From Erwinia sorbitola (GTDB taxonomy: Bacteria; Pseudomonadota; Gammaproteobacteria; Enterobacterales; Enterobacteriaceae): a stretch of DNA of 64,000 nt. The notes under the pieces were generated by a model. That model was not told where the DNA came from. It was given only the letters and a program-made list of their open reading frames with translations, and searched no databases. The first letter of the stretch is position 1; the number at the start of each line of letters is the position of its first letter. Shown one piece after another: positions 60,157 to 64,000 of the stretch. Both the position numbers and the translations under genes were made by a program. The stretch lies in NCBI RefSeq assembly GCF_009738185.1, contig NZ_CP046509.1, forward strand, positions 2,173,501 to 2,237,500. The letters run 5' to 3'.

Positions 60157-61488
60157 ATGTCACCAGGCTACACCCAGGCCATCCGCGCCAGTTTTTTTGA
60201 TATCACCCGTACAGTCGATCAGCCACAACAGCTCCCTGACGTTGCGCGTTATCTGGAAGATGGTCTGCTGTTACTTAATCAGGGCTGCATCGTCAGCCTG
60301 TCAGCCTGGGAAGAGGGGCAGCATCTGCTGCATCCGGATCTGGAGCCGCTCGACTATCGCGGTAAGCTGATTGTCCCGGGCTTTGTTGATACTCATATCC
60401 ACTATCCGCAAACCGAAATGGTCGGCTCTTATGGCGAGCAGCTGCTGGAGTGGCTGAATCAGTACACTTTCCCGGTGGAAAGTCAGTATCACTGCCCGCA
60501 GCATGCAGCGCGTATGTCCGCGTTTTTCCTGCAACAGCTGCTGAGTAATGGCACCACCACCGCGCTGGTATTTGGCACCGTCCATCCACAGTCGGTAGAT
60601 GCGCTGTTTACTGCCGCCTCCGCGCTGGAGATGCGGCTGATTGCCGGTAAAGTGATGATGGATCGCCATGGCCCTGACGCGCTGATGGAAACCCCGGAAG
60701 AGAGCTATCAACAAACCCGTGAGCTGATTGAGCGCTGGCATAATCATGGCCGTCTGAGCTATGCCCTGACACCGCGCTATGCGGCAACGTCCACACCGGA
60801 ACTGCTGGAAAAAGTGCAGCAGCTACGCCATGAGTTCCCCGATACCTGGTTACACACTCATCTGAGCGAAAACTTGCAGGAGATTGCCTGGATCAAAGAG
60901 CTGTTCCCGGAGCATAACGGCTACCTGGATGTTTATCATCAGTACCAGCTGACCGGCCAGCGCAGCCTTTTTGCCCACTGCCTGCATCTGGAAGATCACG
61001 AATGGGACTGCCTGCACCATACCGATTCAGCCATTGCTTTTTGCCCGACCTCAAATCTGTTCCTCGGGAGCGGGCTGTTTGATCTGAAAACCTGCTGGCA
61101 CAAAGGGGTGAAAATGGGTATTGGCACCGATATCGGGGCCGGCACCACCTTTAATATGCTGCAAACTATGGGCGAAGCTTACAAAGTAGGCCAGCTACAG
61201 CGCTACAAACTCTCCGCCTGCGAAGCTTTTTACCATGCCACTCTCGGCGGTGCGAAAGCACTGGATCTTGACGACCGCATCGGCAACTTTATGCCGGGTA
61301 AGGAGGCAGATTTTGTGGTTATTGATCCCGCCGTATCCCCATTGCAACAGATGCGCCATACCAACAGCCGCGATATCTGGGAGAAACTGTTTGTGCTGAT
61401 GACGCTGGGTGACGACCGCAATATCGCCGCCACCTGGGTCAACGGGCGCTGCGTCTGGGAGGTCAACGCCCCTGCTGTAAACAGCTGA
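60157..61488 (+). CDS. guaD: Guanine deaminase
   Basis: A 443-residue zinc amidohydrolase very similar to E. coli GuaD; it converts guanine to xanthine and ammonia in the cytoplasm. Metal and substrate residues are in VPGFVDTHIHYPQTEMVGSY, THLSEN, FAHCLHLEDHEWD and GIGTDIGAGTTFNMLQTMGE. AAGGAATAACT precedes the ATG. NtrC sites and a sigma-54 promoter upstream, together with those of hpxO, show purines being used as nitrogen source. Confidence 0.94.
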   Translation: MSPGYTQAIRASFFDITRTVDQPQQLPDVARYLEDGLLLLNQGCIVSLSAWEEGQHLLHPDLEPLDYRGKLIVPGFVDTHIHYPQTEMVGSYGEQLLEWLNQYTFPVESQYHCPQHAARMSAFFLQQLLSNGTTTALVFGTVHPQSVDALFTAASALEMRLIAGKVMMDRHGPDALMETPEESYQQTRELIERWHNHGRLSYALTPRYAATSTPELLEKVQQLRHEFPDTWLHTHLSENLQEIAWIKELFPEHNGYLDVYHQYQLTGQRSLFAHCLHLEDHEWDCLHHTDSAIAFCPTSNLFLGSGLFDLKTCWHKGVKMGIGTDIGAGTTFNMLQTMGEAYKVGQLQRYKLSACEAFYHATLGGAKALDLDDRIGNFMPGKEADFVVIDPAVSPLQQMRHTNSRDIWEKLFVLMTLGDDRNIAATWVNGRCVWEVNAPAVNS

Positions 61489-61592
61489 TTCGATGCCGCG
61501 GTAAACAGCATTAATGGCAGGAATGATTTTGCGCAACAGCTGCCGGGCGCTTATGCTGAGGTATCAGCCATAGGGAGTGGGAGCAGAGAAAG

Positions 61593-63737
61593 ATGAGGAT
61601 CGCACCGTTAGTCTGGGCTATTAGTCTGGCAATGACCGTCAGCACGCCGGGCGTGCTGGCGGCAGAGTCGCAAAAGGAGAGTCACCCAATGTTATCGCAG
61701 CACAACAACCCCTTCAGTCAGGCCAGCTCATTGCCATTTCAGGCCCCGCCTTTTGATCGCATTACTGATAACGATTATCGCCCGGCGCTGGTGGCAGCAA
61801 TGGCAGAGAAACGTGATGAAATTGCGCGTATTGCCGATAACAGCGCCGCGCCGACCTTTGAAAACACGTTCCAGGCGCTGGAGCAGAGCGGTCAAAGTCT
61901 GCGGCGTGTAAGCAATGTGTTTAGTGCAATGACGTCCGGCAATACCAGCGATGAACTTCAGGCGCTGGATGAAGAGATGTCACCGAAGCTGGCCGCGCTG
62001 GATGATGATATCAAGCTGAATAGCAGGCTTTTTGTCCGGCTCGATGCGGTTTATCAACAACGGCAGCAGCTGGGGCTGGATGCGGAATCACTGCGCCTGG
62101 TTGAAGTGACCTGGCAGGAATTTGTGCTGGCAGGGGCGCGCCTTAGCGATGCAGAAAAAAACCAGCTGAAAGCACTCAATCAGGAATCCGCCACCCTCAG
62201 CACCCGTTTTACCAATCGACTGCTGGCGGCGACTAAAGCCGGGGGCGTGCTGTTTGACGATCCCCAGGCGCTGGCAGGATTAAGCGCCAGTGATATCGCC
62301 GCCGCGGCCGAGGCCGCAGAAGCTCGCGGGCTTAAAAATCAGTGGCTGCTGGCGTTACAAAACACCACTCAGCAGCCTGACCTGCAAGCAATGAGCGACC
62401 GTGCCGCCCGTGAAAAGCTGTTTACGGCCAGCTGGACGCGTGCGGAAAAAGGCGATGCTAATGACACCCGCGAGCTGATTGTTCGCCTCGCGCAGCTGCG
62501 TGCCCGGCAGGCAAAACTGCTGGGCTTTAACAGCTATGCAGCGTGGAAATTGCAGGATCAGATGGCAAAAACTCCGCAGGCAGCTTTTGACTTTATGCGC
62601 CAGATTGTACCGGCAGCAACGGCGCGAGCGCAGAGTGAAGCCTCTGATATTCAGGCGGTTATCGATCAGCAAAAGGGCGGTTTTACCCTCGCCCCCTGGG
62701 ACTGGCAGTATTACGCCGAACAGGTGCGTCGTGCCAAATACGACCTCGATGAAGCACAGATCAAACCCTATTTTGAGCTGAACAATGTGCTGGAAAACGG
62801 TGTGTTTTACGCTGCCACACAGCTGTACGGCATCACCTTTAAACCACGCCCGGATCTGCCGGTTTACCATCCCGATGTGAAAGTATATGAAGTGCTGGAT
62901 AAAGACGGCACTCCGCTGGCGCTGTTCTATGCTGACTGGTTCAAGCGTGATAATAAGGGCGGCGGTGCCTGGATGGGCAACTTTGTTGAGCAGTCGACGC
63001 TGCTGGGTACCAAACCGGTGATCTATAACGTGGCGAACTTCAGTAAACCCGTGGCCGGGCAGCCTGCGCTGCTCTCCTGGGATGATGTGATTACCATGTT
63101 CCACGAATTTGGCCATGCGCTGCACGGAATGTTCGCCGATCAGCGTTACCCGAGCCTTTCCGGCACGGAAACCCCACGTGATTTTGTTGAATTTCCGTCA
63201 CAGTTTAATGAGCACTGGGCCAGTAATCCGCAGGTATTCAACCATTTTGCCCGCCATTTCCAGAGTGGCGAACCGATGCCTGCGGCTCTGCGCGAGAAGA
63301 TGCTGCGCGCCAGCACCTTTAATAAAGGCTATGACATGAGCGAGCTGCTGGCCGCTGCGCTGCTGGATCTGCACTGGCACAGTCTGAGCGACGGGCAACC
63401 GCTGCAACAGGCCGATCGCTTTGAGCAGCAGGCGCTGGAGCAGGAGCATATCTATCAGGCCGCCATACCGCCACGCTACCGATCCAGCTACTTCCAGCAT
63501 ATCTGGGGCAACGGTTATGCTGCCGGTTACTACGCCTATTTGTGGACTGAGATGCTGGCCGATGATGGATTTGCCTGGTTTGAGGAGCATGGCGGGCTGA
63601 CGCGGGAAAATGGCCAGCGCTTCCGTGACAAAGTACTTTCACGCGGCAACAGTGAAGATCTGAAGCAGCTCTACCAGCAGTGGCGTGGACAGGAACCTTC
63701 CATTGAACCAATGCTGCATAACCGTGGTTTGAAATAA
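61593..63737 (+). CDS. dcp: Peptidyl-dipeptidase Dcp with N-terminal leader
   Basis: A 714-residue M3-family zinc metallopeptidase similar to E. coli Dcp (681 residues), which removes C-terminal dipeptides. The zinc motif HEFGH is at 504-508, within DDVITMFHEFGHALHGMFAD; later RDFVEFPSQFNEHWA and AAIPPRYRSSYFQHIWGNGY match. The protein begins MRIAPLVWAISLAMTVSTPG before AAES, a typical Sec signal peptide that E. coli Dcp lacks. An internal ATG at 61689 (after AAAGGAGAG) would give an E. coli-like cytoplasmic form. Confidence 0.93.
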   Translation: MRIAPLVWAISLAMTVSTPGVLAAESQKESHPMLSQHNNPFSQASSLPFQAPPFDRITDNDYRPALVAAMAEKRDEIARIADNSAAPTFENTFQALEQSGQSLRRVSNVFSAMTSGNTSDELQALDEEMSPKLAALDDDIKLNSRLFVRLDAVYQQRQQLGLDAESLRLVEVTWQEFVLAGARLSDAEKNQLKALNQESATLSTRFTNRLLAATKAGGVLFDDPQALAGLSASDIAAAAEAAEARGLKNQWLLALQNTTQQPDLQAMSDRAAREKLFTASWTRAEKGDANDTRELIVRLAQLRARQAKLLGFNSYAAWKLQDQMAKTPQAAFDFMRQIVPAATARAQSEASDIQAVIDQQKGGFTLAPWDWQYYAEQVRRAKYDLDEAQIKPYFELNNVLENGVFYAATQLYGITFKPRPDLPVYHPDVKVYEVLDKDGTPLALFYADWFKRDNKGGGAWMGNFVEQSTLLGTKPVIYNVANFSKPVAGQPALLSWDDVITMFHEFGHALHGMFADQRYPSLSGTETPRDFVEFPSQFNEHWASNPQVFNHFARHFQSGEPMPAALREKMLRASTFNKGYDMSELLAAALLDLHWHSLSDGQPLQQADRFEQQALEQEHIYQAAIPPRYRSSYFQHIWGNGYAAGYYAYLWTEMLADDGFAWFEEHGGLTRENGQRFRDKVLSRGNSEDLKQLYQQWRGQEPSIEPMLHNRGLK

Positions 63738-63764
63738 CCTTTTATCAAAGCAGTGCTGAGACTC

Positions 63765-63817
63765 CTTCACTGGACGGAAGTGACCACTTTTCTCCGTCCA
63801 TTCTCAGTCCAGTGAAG
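63765..63817. terminator. Inverted repeat between dcp and the convergent gene
   Basis: CTTCACTGGAC (63765-63775) is perfectly complementary to GTCCAGTGAAG (63807-63817). A competing inner stem GGACGGA (63772-63778) / TCCGTCC (63793-63799) uses four of the same bases. It lies between convergent genes and probably ends both transcripts, though there is no T run. Confidence 0.5.
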
Positions 63818-63832
63818 AGATCTCTGACCTGA

Positions 63833-64000
63833 TTATCTGATACTCTCCGCCAGCCACATTTCGAGCTGCCCCAGCTCATCTGCCTGCTGTGGATACACCT
63901 CTTTTAAGCGCGCAACCTGGGCCGACAGCGCCTGGGGCCGATATTCTGTTCCCGGCAATACCTCTGCCAGCTGCTCCAGAGGTGCCGGGTTCAGACTGTC
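63833..64000 (-). CDS. Unidentified protein, C-terminal 55 residues
   Basis: A reverse-strand frame enters from the window end and stops at 63833, coding 55 residues rich in Glu, Gln and Leu, with the segments LEQLAEVLPGTEYRPQALSA and DELGQLEMWLAESIR. It reads as a helical C-terminal domain with normal codon use. The family cannot be told from this fragment. Confidence 0.55.
   Translation of the reverse strand, partial: DSLNPAPLEQLAEVLPGTEYRPQALSAQVARLKEVYPQQADELGQLEMWLAESIR

Overview
The window looks like a chromosomal segment of an Erwiniaceae-type enterobacterium (Erwinia/Pantoea relative). Close homologues of Escherichia coli proteins (RhaSRBADM and RhaT, AldA, YeaL, YneE, YnfA, YnfB, YdfG, GuaD, Dcp) are interleaved with a large accessory load of organosulfur, siderophore and purine genes. 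I see no rRNA, tRNA, prophage, insertion sequence or CRISPR array.

Region 1 (about 0.8-13.7 kb) is the most unusual part. A sigma-54 activator without an N-terminal sensor domain carries an SsuA-like sulfonate-binding domain fused to its C-terminus. It is divergent from an operon holding an SsuD-type alkanesulfonate monooxygenase, a two-dinucleotide-fold flavoprotein, a DszA/NtaA-type FMN monooxygenase and a MetN-MetI-MetQ-like transporter. An MFS carrier, a DszC/SfnB-type flavoprotein and a convergent periplasmic SsuA-like protein follow. The divergent intergenic region has two near-identical 16-bp dyads upstream of a well-formed -24/-12 promoter. A second organosulfur block lies at 35-44.5 kb: another DszA-like monooxygenase, then a divergent SsuD paralogue, a leaderless SsuA/DszB-like protein and an exported SsuA-like protein. 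No flavin reductase gene is visible for these enzymes.

Region 2 (13.8-22.6 kb) is a complete L-rhamnose system: aldA, rhaT, rhaR and rhaS on one side, rhaB-rhaA-rhaD-rhaM on the other, with recognisable CRP and RhaS sites. Region 3 (22.7-34.9 kb) has hpxO (urate hydroxylase) behind an NtrC/sigma-54 promoter, a racemase-like protein, yeaL, a five-and-a-half-unit array of a 130-bp repeat, a TIM-barrel isomerase, gdhA, dsdA, fabV, a DcrB-like periplasmic protein, a small lipoprotein and the bestrophin-like yneE.

Region 4 (36.4-52.3 kb) includes a GNAT protein, a Fur-boxed heme/hemoglobin-type TonB receptor, a TetR/SelW-like/DUF3313 locus around a perfect palindrome, a LysR regulator, a cupin resembling the Granulicella hydroxynitrile lyase, and a Fur-boxed siderophore receptor plus FecBCDE/CbrABCD-type ABC transporter. 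Region 5 (52.3-64 kb) has a small Cys-rich secreted peptide, a soluble FIST-chemoreceptor fusion, an aminotransferase, a DHA2 drug exporter, the ynfB/ynfA/ydfG block, guaD behind two NtrC sites, two PurR-like boxes and a sigma-54 promoter, and dcp. Three copies of a GGGCGAGG-type palindrome each sit between convergent gene ends.

The recurring theme is scavenging: sulfur from organosulfur compounds, nitrogen from purines under NtrC/sigma-54, iron under Fur, and carbon from plant-derived rhamnose.
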